Source: Limanda limanda (Eukaryota; Chordata; Actinopteri; Pleuronectiformes; Pleuronectidae). Taken from it: 64,000 nucleotides of DNA. The position numbers and the translations under genes are program-made. The DNA is taken from contig NC_083641.1 in NCBI RefSeq assembly GCF_963576545.1, positions 21,768,023-21,832,022 of the forward strand, read 5' to 3'. Below, one piece after another: positions 24,206 to 60,595 of the stretch (position 1 is its first letter; every line of letters starts with the position of its first letter). The notes under the pieces were generated by a model. That model was not told the origin of the DNA and did not search any database. It saw only the letters and a program-made list of their open reading frames with translations.

Positions 24206-27200
24206 AACACACATCTGAACCAGAGGGGTGCAAAAATGACAAAAATAATAAAAGTGCACTGCTTGAATCATTTCCACCACAGAGAGAATGAGCATATTTT
24301 GCAGCAGTCGAAGCCAAGTGTATCTTTATAGAATGCATTTTATTTGATGAAACAAAAATCTGAATCCTGGTGGTGAAAAAAATATACATGATGTATTATT
24401 CAGAATATATCTAAAACCAACCCAAGAGCCTGGCTGCCTTTATATCCTGTTTGTAACTGAACTCTGTGAACCTGATGCTAATTAAGCTCCAGAGGTAGAA
24501 ATCCTTATATGTCAGAAATATTATCAAAAGGGCAAAACGTTTGAACGTTATTTAAACAAAAGGTTCACATATCTGATAGGATCCGTGTCCAGAAGGAGAC
24601 TCCTTGACATGAAGATTATTAGTTTTGAAGGTTTATCAGAAGAGCAGCTACTCGTCCTCTCCTGATGGAAACTGATCCACTTCTGCCAGGAGACGAGTTC
24701 TGGGAACATCCTGAGCTACAGTTTCTGCACATGCTCCACAGGTTATTCACGTATATTTTCGTAGTAAAAGTTGCTGGTTTTGATCGTTCCTGAACTCACT
24801 TTTTCATTTCAAGGTTGCGGCACATGCATGTATATTTGAATTGCACCCATTGAATGTAGAATTTACCATCAATAAATCAATTAACCATGAACATATGGGA
24901 CTTTGCGTCTTTGTTGCGAGTGAAGATTTGAATGAGTGTTTGGTAACAGAGTGAAAGCTCAGGTTCAGCCACACGGCCGTGACCTTGGACTTGGCAGGGA
25001 GTCAATGTCTGTAGCAGCGGAGGAAATGAGGATAATTCAAATAAATACTTTTGACTTAAAACCTCATCTTGAAGGTGTAGCTGTATCATTCTGGTGATAG
25101 TCCTCTTTGCATTCTAACTATGTAGATGCTGAAATAATCTCCTGCTGCAGCACAGGACTGACAAGACTGACTTGGTCATTAAAAGGTAGGAGCTGTTTTT
25201 ACTTTTAGCCTGTTTTTGAGCAACATAAGACAAATTATCAATCAACAGTACATATCAAGAAGTGTGATGTCATGTAGGAAATCATACTTACTTGTAAGTA
25301 AAGGAGGTTTTAGGCTGAAGAATTGGTTCAAGCCTCAATAAACCGTATTTGCCTCTGTCATGGTATAAAAGTTTGTTTTTTTTTTACCTCAAAACTCAGC
25401 ACAGAAACAACTCCATGATGTACATTTTAGAACAAACTAAGATTGAATCTTATACAAAGTTCCTTCGGGTTCACAGCATAAACTTGCTTCCCTGAGATTG
25501 AATGCATCATCAGTTCAAGTTTATATTACACAATGTACACAAAATGACCTTTTCCCATAACGCTAGGGAACAGCTTCCACAGTATTTAGTTGTTAATGGG
25601 TTTCCGACTTCAGCGGATTAAGAGACAGAAAATCCTTTGGGTGCTGAAAAATAAAAAGACTTAGAAAGTTCAGTGATGAGTCAAAATGAGAATGAAAGTC
25701 TTTATCGTCTTATAAACCTGTTGCAATAATATTATATCAAAAACCGTTGGTAACATTTGAAAAGGGCACATTAATGTGTCCCTGTTCAACAATGACTCAG
25801 TTATGACTCAGTGACTTCATAATAAACTATTAATACGTGAATGAATATTAATTATCTTTGATTTACCAAATATATCCTAATATTCTGTAAGAGATGAGCA
25901 CATTAATATTAATGACATCGGATTTATTATTGAAGGTCGAGAATATCGCATTGATTTTAATGAAATGCAACAGGTATGATATTGATATCAATATTTAAAC
26001 ATTTATTTAAGGATTTCTGTTGTACTTGCAGACATCAAGTGTTTTTGAAGAACAAACGGTTTCAATTTCTAGAATAGAGTATTAAGCAACATTTTAAAAG
26101 TAACTAAAGTAATACAGGAACAAACCTGAGTGACAAATCCATAAAATAATAAGGTATGTGAGAATATCGACAGTAATGTGAGACACAATCATAACACTTC
26201 ATGATTTAAATATAACTATAATGGCCCATTAGTCTGTTGTGTGAATCTACGTGCTGATCACAGTCTGAATGTTTTTTTCTGATTGATGACTCCATCACTC
26301 TCACATGACTCATGCTTCTCTCCGGCTTTAAACAGCAGCTGCACAGTCATTCAATCCTTTTTAAACAATGAGTCAGTAGCTGTTTTTCCTTTTTAAAGCC
26401 CAAACTAAACTAATGCTATTAAGTCTCTTGATTTAGAAAGGTTCTGAGGAACAGAAATACAGGAACTATACTGGTACATCTGTGTAATCCAGTCGGTTAC
26501 ATCTTCATATTCCACCGCATCCTCCTCAACTACAATCACTGGATCGAGGAAATTAATATTTTACAGTCGCTCTTAAAATTGAGAAGAAATTCCAGTAAAT
26601 ACAGGGAGTGGCTGCTTCTGCTGGTTTCAAATGGCAATGGTTAAAGGCCCACTGAAATACCAGTGCCTACAACTCTTATTTATCATTGATTAATCAATTA
26701 CTGATGACTTATAAATATGTTATTATTAAGAATAAAGAAAAAATGTGTATTTTCAAACTTTTGGATTCGTAAACTTCTCTCAAGTTTTTAATCTGTTCAG
26801 CTGCCCTCGCAACATTAAACCACACGACTATAAAAAGACACAAAACCCTTCAAACAAAGCGACAAGAGAAAACCAGTCACCCTGAAAGTTCTCCTGTTCT
26901 CCGTTAAGCTTCATCCCACTGGTCTGAGTAAAAAAGATCCAAATGAATTATCCCAGAGTGAGAGGGAAACAGACAAATCCACGGTGTGCGATGGAGTGGG
27001 TTGAGGAGGAAGGTGACTTTGTGACGAGCCCGGTGCTGGGGTGGCGCTTGGCCGGATCATCAGGGACAGGCTGACCTCCCACGCAGAATTAGTCATCTCT
27101 TTACACCATTTATCCTTTTTTTTAAATTTTCCACTAAAGACTCTTATTCAACCCTCTAGCAACCTCCATTCACATCCCCGTTTGCTCGCCCAGGCTTCCT

Positions 27201-28338
27201 CTCTCCCACATGAACACACGAGTCAGCAGCCTCTGGACATAATCACTTATTCTTCAGATTTCCACATTTCTAATTTTTACTAAATCAAATCAGCTTTAAA
27301 TTAGACACTTATATTCTGGATCCCTCTCATTTTGTCTTGGCGCCAGATGTGTCATCAGGAAACAACACTGTTGATTTAATAATACTTGTCGCCTTGACTG
27401 ACAAAACAGTCAAAACACAACTTTTGGGACTGGAAACACTGTGAGGAAAATAATAGAGGATTTTTGTTTACAGGAATCAAAACCTCCTCCGTGAAATGTC
27501 AGTGCATTTGGCAAATTAGGCAGCATCAAATTACACACTATCATTTCTGGCCTTCCGTTATTATTGCCACTCAAAAGGATGTTTCAAACAGAATCTGTCT
27601 GCAGCCGAGCACTTTTTATTTTCCCCCGTCATATTTTTCCTTCACACGGTTTCTCACCCTTCTAACGAGAGTCTTGACAGATGTAAACACAGACATGTCG
27701 TATTGTGTTTTCATGCCTGCTCGGGGTCTAATGTATTCCAGGGTGAATGGCGGAAAGAACAAAGGGAGAGAAACAGAGAAATAAACAGAGAGAGGGGAGC
27801 AGATGCTGGAAATACAGACTTTGATATTATATACATGTCCTCGGCTGCCATTCATTCCCCTCCGCTATCGGAAGTCACAATCTGCCTCGGAGCCACGCTG
27901 ATGGAAAAATAAAAACTGCAAAAACAAACTCACAAAAACAAATCTCCTCCTCTTCTGTTTATTTTGATTGTAGTGCCATGCTTGATTTCCCCTTTGGACA
28001 GAAACATCCGGTAATAATAAGAAACACATGAGAAACAAATGGATTGCTGGACTATAGGAAAAAGGCTTTGGAATGATGCGTTTACTTGGGGGTGAACATG
28101 CCATGTCGAGGGGTGTTAGACAGACAGTAACAATGAGAGAGAGGAGGAGGAGACGGTGAGAGGTTGATGTGACTCAGCTTTTCTGTGGTCGGGGGAAGTA
28201 AACAAGAAAAATACATCACGGCTGCCAACATGTTTTTTTAGGTAGCCATAGATAAACATTAGCTCAGGTGAATGGTTCATATTCAATTGAAACGTGTGCT
28301 CTAAAGCATCACCTTGGGTGTTTTAAGGTGTGATCTTT
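24206..28338. other. Intergenic region between mir-132 and the MITE
   Basis: It is AT-rich, especially 25700-26250, without recognisable coding sequence. An AATAAA at 24247-24252 lies just below mir-132 but may be chance. I looked for ovca2 here and did not recognise it. Confidence 0.5.
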
Positions 28339-28590
28339 TTTAAAGGAGACATATTATGCCTACCGCAGTTGATATGGTTCATTGGGGTCTTAATGAAATA
28401 TATGAAACATATTTTGGTCAAAATACCACAAGGATCATTTAAAACAGCACCCTTTTTACCCTGTCTAAAGCAGTCCTCCTCAGATTGACCTGTTTTGAGT
28501 GCTTTTTTGGGACGGTAGACATGCTAGATACCCACATTAACGTGTAGAAGCACTACAAAAGTGGAATTTTCATAATATGTCCACTTAAAG
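28339..28590. mobile_element. MITE with TTAA-type termini, ~250 bp
   Basis: The left end TTAAAGGAGACATATTATG and the reverse complement of the right end, CTTTAAGTGGACATATTATG, form imperfect terminal inverted repeats, and TTAA lies at each border (28339-28342, 28585-28588). TTAA targets suggest mobilisation by a piggyBac-type transposase. There is no coding capacity. Confidence 0.75.
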
Positions 28591-30532
28591 GGAATATTAA
28601 CTGGTGGATTTTGAGTCATCCTGCTCTAACAGGGACTGAGGACCAGTGGAAACCAGCTGAGCAGTATACGTGACCCGGGCACTTGTTGTGCCGAGCACAG
28701 ACTCGAACCTGTGGCCTCTGCAGAGTTTTGACATTCACAGTGAACATGTCACAAAGTCTCTGCGGCGAGCTGCGCCCTCAGGACAGGAAATTGGGTGCCG
28801 ATGGCAGAGGGAGTGTGATGGCAAACGCACTCAGGACAGGAAGGGTGCGGGGGAGAGAGGGAGCGGGGGAGAGGGGGACAGATTGGATGCCAAGGAGGAT
28901 GAAGCGGAGCGGAGGCGCATTCCTTCCACATCTGGAGACAATTTCACACACCAGTTATAAAAGGTACACTGGGTACCGTGCACTCTGCCAAGCACACTCA
29001 CTAACCCACTTGCTGCCATGCCCAACAAAGCCTCTCCACAATGAGCAGTGTGTGTGACTCGAATGCTTCAAAGGCTGAGAGTACAACAGGCAAACAGCAC
29101 CACCTAGTGTTCACTCCGCTGCAGGCATGGCTGGTGCAGAATCCGAGGGAACAGGCCAGACTGACTAGGGTTTAGATGACTCACTCAACCGTCTGTCTGC
29201 AGCTGGCAGAGAGGAAACAGGTCCGTGCATCACAGCCTCATTAAGTTTCACGTCGAACTCCCCCGATTACTTTGCCTCCATGAGCCAAATCCAGAAACCA
29301 CAATGTGCTTTGAAATGGTTCCATGGAACTATGCTCACAAACTCACTTCTGTGGAGTTCAAGGTGTGTGTTGCAACTTTCACTTTTTTGTGTTCTTCCCT
29401 AAATTTCACACAGGCAGTTTGGGCTAAACAGATGTTTTTCTACTTTACAGAATAACTTTACCTGTAAGTTCTACCACATGTGCAAGACCTCAACCGAAAA
29501 CTAAATGCAGTGATATATAGAGCCACCTGCTACTGGAATATAAAACACTGCATTCATTCAGCAAAACATTATTAAAACAAATAGTTTTTGTATTTCCTTT
29601 AGTCAGTCATTAGTATAATTCTATGCTGTTTTATGGTGTATAACTGCATTATGTACTAATCAGACTGCTATTTGTTAACAAATAGAAAAGTAGTTGCTGC
29701 CGAGGAGACAATCTATAATCAAGGAATAAGCATGACAGTGAAAAACGGGAAAATCAAAATTCACACATAGAAAACTGAATATATTCAATCTGCTCCATGA
29801 TAATTTGAAATCATAATCTGCCACGAACATCACTGTTAAGTATTTTAAATCCAGTTTCACACCAGATGTGCTGACAAAAATGAATCATCAGCTTTGATAG
29901 TGAAAAAATGTTTACAGCGGTATACATCAAAGTATTTAGAGATTTCAGGAAGTAATAAAAAACATACTTGACTTTCATTAGGGTATTTAAACATCCATTA
30001 GTTTCATCTGCCATGTCTAAAAATGGCTTACATTTTAATTAACATTTAAAGCAAAACAAATCTTTGGGCTCAGAAGATTAAAAACGGCACGCTCCAGACG
30101 GAGAGGAAAGCTGATGCATTCAACTTATTCCCTCTTTCCTGCTGATGGAGTTTCGCCCAAAAAACAAATCAAACGACAGAGAGAGAGAGAGCTCTGCTGC
30201 CCACTAACGTATTCTTGACCGCTGTGCATCCTGAACGCTACTGTAGCACGTAGCCAGATCTTCAGAATAACAGAGACTGGTGGAACATGAGAGAAACATC
30301 ACGAGACGGACATCTGGTGGGACGGAGCTGCATCACACTGGCCTCTGTTGCCACGGAGATATAATGGTGGAGTCTGGTAGTTGTAGGCAAAAAGATAAAA
30401 CCTAACGGAGAGTCGTCCCCACATGAGACAAGGTGCTGCATCCTGCACCAGGTTCACAGGTGCTCGGGGGTGTTGGGCTGCTGTCAATCAGATTCTTCTG
30501 TAACAGCCGAACAGCAATAGTGTCTCTGTGGG
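28591..30532. other. Intergenic region between the MITE and the dph1 3' end
   Basis: A purine-rich patch is at 28840-28900 and AT-rich DNA at 29450-30060. No gene was recognised. Frames on both strands near 28670-29060 have no family resemblance. Confidence 0.5.
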
Positions 30533-31387
30533 TTTATTTATTTATTTATTTATCTATTGACAGACTCCCCCATCAATAAATAATGAGGATGGAGAGCAGT
30601 CGTGACTAGCACTGCATGCATCTAGGAGCTCGTTCTCCGCAGCCTTAAAAAAACAGGCTCATCGTTTCAGGGAGGAATTATTTATCGTTTATCAGAAACA
30701 TTCACACACCGGGAGTCGGGTTCCGTTTATGATTTATTGTTTCGGAATAAGACTAGAAAAGCCAGAAAGAGAAACAAGGTCATCACATTTCCACGATCCG
30801 CACTAGTCACACACTGTACATCAGATAAAGTGTCTCGTACAAAAGTCTGTGCCTGTCTGTGAATCAGTGTGACGACATCCAGTGCTTCATTCACAGACAA
30901 GTGGATTGCATTCCACTGAAGCCGCCCACATTAACACTTTAATACCGTACAACGTGTCCAAGGTCAGCTCCTGTGTACTGTCTGTAAATTAGAGAAAAGC
31001 TCAGACCCCACCTCCCCCCCCCCCCCCCCTGTGCAGGAAGACTACCTCTCTCAGCAGAGCGGCGTGTCATAGAAACCTGACTCGTGAACATGTGTGAGCC
31101 CAAACACAAAAGCTATTCTCTCTGTCGCATGTATTCTGGGATCAGAATTCATGCCAAAAATGTGAATGAGGGCAGTGAATTTGGTTGGATCTGCTGTGCT
31201 GTGTAAGATGAGGGATTATTTATGGCTGGTAATCCCGTTGAGGGGGGGCTGAGGGCTCCTCTGATACACAGTCTGGACAGACACCCGCTCTCCTCCTCTG
31301 GCCTGACCTCCCTCCAGTCGTGAAGCAGGAGCAGCGGCGGCGGCAGGCACATGACGAGTCGGGAGAGACGGCGCCGGTCACGATGCA
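30533..31387 (-). other. dph1: Probable dph1 3' UTR and poly(A) signals
   Basis: Downstream of the stop on the - strand, AATAAA (TTTATT on +) occurs at 30733-30738 and again several times in the TTTA repeat at about 30533-30555. This suggests a 3' UTR of roughly 0.65-0.85 kb. A poly-C run is at 31014-31029 on the + strand. The UTR end is inferred and no transcript evidence is available. Confidence 0.4.
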
Positions 31388-54075
<22,688 letters not shown>

Positions 54076-54364
54076 CTACACTATGTAGTATCTGACCGCA
54101 TTGTTAGTCAATGACTGACTCACAGCCGGCCCGGGTGAGACGATGCTTTCTCTTTCTCGGCAGCCTCTGGGTCGAGTGCGGCAAAAGCTGCCTGGTAGTT
54201 ACCGCCCTGCCAGACGAGGGCTAATAGGTCACCAGCCGGCCTGACCGCAGAGGGGAAGCTCCTCTAGCGGACGGAGAAACGAGAGAGGAGGGCTACGACT
54301 GGTAGAAATCAACTGATTGGAGTTTGAAGAGGCCTCGCTGTCTATCTCTGCCCTGGATTCACAA

Positions 54365-55107
54365 CTATGGTTGCAAAAGGGGGAAAGTTTCCGGTAAATT
54401 TCCGGAAATATTCCACGGGAATATTAAGCTCGGGAATTTAGAAAAAAAAAAAAAAACTATGCAAATTAAAGCTGAGCAAAAAAACATCATTCAAAACTCT
54501 ATTTTAAAGATGTATGGAATGAAGCACACGCTGCACATTGCATTTCAACCCTCCACTGTTCATTCTTCCATCACATGCACAGATAACTCCCAGCATCCTT
54601 CACTCTACAGCAGGGCTATTGAGGCCTGCTGTAGTGTGCAGGACTAGTCTGTTAAGTTTCGATGATATTACTCGGGAAAATATATTAGCATGCTGATTGA
54701 GGATTGTTCATCTGTTCATCTAGCCTATTTCCATTCATTTATCCATCAATTGTAAAATATTTTTACAGACTATTCCAATTGTTTGGCTAACTATTTATAT
54801 CTCTGGCATTGCATTAGTGTTTTTTTACAAACTTTTTTCTCATCTTATTCTACAGAACAATGCCACGTGCACTCTCATGTGTGGAGGCATTTCACCCCAT
54901 CCAATGTAGAAGGAAAGGCTGTGTACATTAGCAAATACTGTGCAAAGACCTATGTTAAGATTGACACAAAGATACAGAAGCATATAGTCAAGTGCCCAAA
55001 GTTTCCTCAATGTTTTATTCCCGTTAATTCCCGTATATTCCTGTTAATTCCCGTTAATTCCCATGGAAAGTTTCCAACTTTGAATATTCCCGGAATTTTG
55101 CAACCCT
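54365..55107. mobile_element. Degenerate hAT element with BED-finger remnant, ~743 bp, 8-bp TSD
   Basis: The duplication ATTCACAA lies at 54357-54364 and 55108-55115. The left end reads CTATGGTTGCAAAAGGGGG and the right end is the complement of AGGGTTGCAAAATTCCGGG. Both are followed by TTCCGG or TTCCCG-rich arms. Internally a + frame at 54879-55005 reads VWRHFTPSNVEGKAVYISKY and then CAKTYVKIDTKIQKHIVKC, resembling a hAT transposase BED zinc finger whose first cysteine is lost. The rest of the transposase is absent. Confidence 0.85.
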
Positions 55108-58100
55108 ATTCACAACACATCTGCCTGCACAACCTGAGCAGCAGCTTGTACTTGCAGCCAGAGAACAACCCATGCAGACTCGATGCGTTGTGCCACAAGT
55201 AGGTTGCGAGAGCATGGCAGAGACCGTGTGGGCCTTATGTTCCACTTTCCGGCTGTAATAGAAAAAAATATTCATAGCCTTCTTGAGAGGAAAACTACCA
55301 ATTTGCACGGGCATCTGTGGACCCAGCCCTGTTAGAGCAAACTGCTGATTGCACTACAGAAAAACAAGCCTTTGCTTTTATCACCCTTTATGGGCGAATA
55401 AAATGCTACGTAAACCCATAAAAGGCTAAATAAAATTAATAAAAGGCAGAGAGTAACACGCGGGAGGAGCAAATGAACAGAAGCTGGAGGAAGAAAGATG
55501 GGTCGATGAGGGGGTGGCTGTAAATGGGGGAAGTTGCCAGGTATTTGCGGCTGTACTCTGACAGATGTAGGCTAGACAGAATTGGGGAGAATAGAGATGA
55601 GATTGAGGGCTCGGGGAGAGAAGAGGAAAGTGATAAACAGACAGGGCTGCACACAGAACAGCATCTGAAGCCACCGACAGACTCTTAGTAATGTGTCTCC
55701 TGCTGCACAATCTTTCAACCCACATTCACTCTCTCTGTTTATCCCTTTGCTCGGCTCCTCCGCGAGGAGCAAAGTTTCTATTTAGCCTTTCCTCCCTCAT
55801 TTTCTCTGATGTAATCTCTGGTTTGTGCTCTCTCCGGGCTTCTCATCATTGTCCCCTAGTGTCCCCCCCCCCCCCCAGTCTCTCTTCTACTCTCTCTCCC
55901 TCCGTCCCTCCTTCACTTTCGGCCCCGTCTCTTCTCCTCTAATGGCTGCTCTCAAGTGAAGGGCAGTGCAGGCCAGCTGAGCCCAGGAAAACACAGACAG
56001 AACAACTCATCTGATAAATAAATATTTGCATCTGCAGATTTGAATCAATTACCCTCGGTGTTGTCAGGTTTTGGTTTTGCCTCTGTGTGTGTTTGCACTC
56101 CGTACACGTGCCACTGAGAAGAGCAAGGTAATTACGGGCTGGTAAAAACGATTTAATCACACAGGTAGTGAGGGGACTGTGGACTTGTGCATTTGTTTTC
56201 TCATTCACTGCGGCCCATTGTTCTTTCATCGCAGTTCGCCGACTTTGTTTGGAGTTGCATAAACATGCATCAACCTTTCAGCTAAAAATACACAGCCAGC
56301 CCACCAGAACAAAAAAAAGGAAAAAGGAAAGAGAGAGGCTATTCACTGCAGACCACGCAGAACCATCTACAGCGCAAAAAACAGAGCACTACAGAGGATC
56401 ACTGTATCTAATCAGCCATCTATCTGCCAGAAATACCATTATCAGTCCAGCGTCATTGGCATATCCGGTTGTTTCCAGAGTGACTTCACTGGAAATGTCA
56501 TGGTAATAAATGCTAAGAATCTGATTAAGAGGGCATATGAGACATGTGATGCTGCCGGGACACGGGAAGAGCAATTACTTGCCTGACATATAGTCCCACA
56601 ACCAGTGGGGGAAGAGAGGAAAAGAGGGAGGAAGAAGGACAGAATAGAAAGTGTTTAAGTGTTAAGCAAAACCATTTTCTAACACACAGGGCTCACAATA
56701 TGACTACTGGGTACATGTAGAGCACAAATGTCCAACATCTCAAACAATCTCCATTTATTCCTCTTCCTCTCTCTCTCTCTCCCTCTCTTTATCTCTCTGT
56801 TCAACCACTCCTCCATCCCTCCATTCCTGTCTGCACACTGGTGTCAGTTGTTTCTCTATGTTGGCGCTGGTTTGGCCACATCGCAGAGATACTCAGTTTT
56901 GCCATTCCAACTGAAATGTCATTAAGATCTAATTAAGATGTCAGAGGAGCTTGTGAGCTCTATAGCAGCTCTTGTTAATTAGCTCTTTAGCATACGGCTC
57001 AATATGTGCGAGAAATTGCAGACTGATTCTAATCTTTGTTATAAAAACCATGCAGTCCGCTCGCATGGGCAGCAAACAACTGTGGATTTAGTGGCGGTAG
57101 ATTGTTCCACTGTTTATCAACAGTTCAAATAGCTCATGTGGTGATGTTTTCTTTTTACATCAATACTGTCTCGCTCGGCTCCATTATTGTCCTGGTGTGG
57201 CAGAGTGCATGAAAGCAGTTTAATCTTTCAGCTCCCTTCCTCTGGGATGAGATCCTTCTCTCACTTTGACAGGAGTTTCCTCTGATGCCGCCATGAAAGA
57301 GGGACTCGTCGGCACCGGGGCCTCACAGCTCAGAGATGGTGCAGCAGACAAAGAAGTAAAAAGTCTCTGTCACCCAACCATCAGGACACACAAAGCCATT
57401 CTGTCAGCGATGCTTCGTATTTGTTGTTGAAAATTACTGGGTTGAATTTAACTCCTACCAACTGTTGAAACAAACGCTTGTTTTGAGCTTTGCAGAGTTT
57501 TGAGATGTGGGGAGTTGCAGGTAATTTTATCTTCTAGGGCCCATCGGCTTGAGGAAGCGTTACAATTTGAAATGCATAAACCCGGTGCATTTTTAGACTT
57601 AAAACTATGTTAAAAACAACAGTACGCCACAGTATTTTTGGGCTGAGCAGTGAGGTTAGATTATGCATTTGACTGTTTCTGCATTGTTTTCCCTTCACAC
57701 ATGCAAATTTCCAGTTGAGTGTTTGCAGGAGTAGAGTGTGTGTACAGGGCTATGGGGAAATTTCTGCTAACAGAAGATGTTTTGGCACTTTATTTATTCA
57801 GGGAAAGTAAACTCACCAAGCTTCAAGCAACAGTGCATCACATTAATATATTTCACACAAACCTAGAAGGTGCTGAATATAGCATCAGGCGTCAACTTCA
57901 ACAGTTGTGTTTCAGATATTCCAAAAGTCACGCAGACAGAGCTGTCAAAGTTTGCAGCTTTACTTTGATGCAGGGAAACTGAGTAGTACACAAATCAAAC
58001 GTGTTGTCCATATTTATGAGCCAGACATGTTAAAACATAGTGATGATATATAGACGTTTGTATGAAAAGCAATACAGTGGCTACTTCTTTTGAGGCAGTA

Positions 58101-58326
58101 TTTCTGTAACACATTGCATACGTCATATTTTTGGGAATTGAATCAGTATAATTGCTGCATCATTTCAAAGTTCTTAATTTATCCTAAATACTCAGGGGAA
58201 AACACACAAACAACAGTCCAACTCTAAAAATCACTTAAACACATCAGTACCAGAAATATTACGTGTGCAGATATTTTATTTTGAAAAAAAATGGATGTTG
58301 TGCTCAGACTCACTTTCTCGAATGCA

Positions 58327-58351
58327 GGGGGTTAAGTGCCTTGCTCAAGGG
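58327..58351 (+). repeat. Small SINE/LINE-type relic (GTGCCTTGCTCAAGGG)
   Basis: GGGGTTAAGTGCCTTGCTCA is the same block seen in the SINE copies at 14166-14849. Only this fragment is recognisable. Confidence 0.4.
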
Positions 58352-60225
58352 AGAAGAAGAATATAGAACGAAGGCTCAACTTCCCAACCCCCACATATTC
58401 TACTGGCAGCTGTTGGTAGGAGTAGATAAAATGTTAAGAGTCTTAAAGATGTTTCGCCACACAGTTGCAGTCAAGCCCATTTAAAGAAGAATAACAACTT
58501 CTCTTAAACTGCCTTAGTGTTGCTTGTCATTCATTTATGCGTCTGCTTGGCAAGTGTGTGGCGATGGTCAACAAGCCTGTCAGATTAAAAACAGAAGAAG
58601 AAAAACAGCAACAGCGGCTTTTCAAAGTCGCATTACGTCGTCAGGTGGGCTAATCCAATTTGCAAATTTGCATGCTTCATTATTTCCCTACAGATGTGAT
58701 TTAATTTGTTCAGCGTTAACTTTGCCACTCAAGTGCAAAATGGGTTCGACAAAATTCGTCAACGCTCGTCAGATTTGAAGGTTTTGCAGCATTTGAGGTC
58801 AACGGTCAACGTCACAGTGCATCTAATTGTGATTCCCATTATACTGAAGCACAACTGCCTTCTAATTAAAGTCATTAAAACAAACATATGTGTGAAGCTG
58901 CGACAGGGAAGGCCTACCACATTGGTGCTGCTTTAGTAGCATAATAGCTCGGTAGTTATCACAGTTCTCCGTCTGGTTTTAATCTTCAGCAAAAGCTCTT
59001 TCTAAATTAATGTTCTAGCGGGGTTGTGTGGGTTTCCTCAAGGGGTCCGGAGTTTTCTCTCATACTCGCACAAACACATGTAAATGGATTAGTGACTTTT
59101 AAATTGCAAAGCAGAATTGCGAATATGTTGATTCTTCAAGTTTTTGAACCTATTCACTGCTTTTTAACCGAGTGCATGGTGGGATTGACTCTGCGACCAT
59201 GTGTTTCTTTACATGTCAGGCCAACCTATTAAGTTATTGTGGTGTCTACTAAGATTTGTTAATACACAGTAAATTGCACTTTGTATGGAATCCAATTCAA
59301 TGAATAATGAAATGGTCCCTTTTCACACTGGACAGAAAAACACATTACTAAGTTGCAATGCTATTGGGACATTTTCAAGGTTAAACAATGACAAAGACTT
59401 CATGTAAGAGAAATAGCCTTACAAGACAACACAGGCTTTGTATGATAAGCCTGAGGGTTGCTATTCTCAATACTCACAAGCCCTTCACAAATATCTACCA
59501 ACTTCAACACAGCGAAAACAGTTTTGATAAATGAAGAAGCTTCACAACTGTCATATTCCAACGCCACCTGTTTATCTTTCACCCCGGTTCTCGTGGTAGC
59601 TTTTTCTCAAAGCACCACCAGCTGTTGTTGCAGGAAGGAAATTCACAAGCCGTTCATTTTAACCTACGTTTTCTCACATCAAGGACTATTTTAATGGACA
59701 AATCAGCACGACTTCTGCTTCTCAGGACTTTGAGAAAGGGCCATTTTAGTGGAGGCCTTGATCTCACTGCGAAACCCACCTCAGAGGGAAATCATGTCTG
59801 CCATTTACAGACGGAAAGAGATTTAAGAAAAAAGACAAAAATCTAAATAATGAAAGCACAGTGCACAGGAGCAGGATTATAAGGAGAGATCAGTGCACGA
59901 CGCAATGCATTCTTGTATTTAGAACTATTTCTATCCTCGTCTGACTTTAACTGAAACTACAACACCGTCTGTGCAAGTTTAATTAAGTAACTTTCCACAG
60001 CTGAATTTTTGAGTGTTTGTTAATTAGTTGCTCTCTTTTTGTCGGTCCTAAACTGCGTTTGTCGGTTTGCTTCCTTCAAGCAATGGGTTGGACTAACCCA
60101 ATTCAGAAGTAGGTTCCAAATGAGCAATTCTTCCATTACTTGTTTTGTCAAGTGCTGAAAACAGTCAAACAGTAATAGATGAAGATTGTTTAAATATTGG
60201 CATAAGGGACGGTAGGATGAGTTTA

Positions 60226-60595
60226 TTTTAAAAGGTTCAGTGTGCATAATTTAGTGACAACTAGTGGTGAAGTGGAATGTTGCAGCTGAACACCCCTCAC
60301 CTCGCTCTCCCCTTCCGAACATGGAATAGAACCAGTGGCAGTCTTCAGTTGTCATAAAAACTCAAAAGGTGTTTAGTTTTTCCAGTTTGGATGACTGTAA
60401 AAAAACATGGCCGCCTCCGTAGAGAGCATCTGCTCCCTATGTTAAGTATTTAAATATAAATGGCCCATTCTAGGGTAAAGAAAACAACAATTTGTACAAT
60501 TAAGACACTTGTTAAAACATAAATAGGATTATCATATATATTTAAGTTCTGCCAATACATCCCTGTCACCTTAATCTTACACTGAACCTTTAAAA
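60226..60595. mobile_element. MITE with TTTTAAAGGTTCAGTGT inverted ends, ~370 bp
   Basis: The left end TTTTAAAAGGTTCAGTGTG and the complement of the right end, TTTTAAAGGTTCAGTGTAAG, differ by one inserted A and then diverge. There is no coding capacity. A fish repeat with these ends is common, but the superfamily cannot be fixed from this copy. Confidence 0.75.

Noticed and set aside
24247..24252. AATAAA just below mir-132 as the pri-miRNA poly(A) signal
   Set aside because: Only about 50 nt from the hairpin in AT-rich DNA and the microRNAs are probably intronic; kept only as a possibility.
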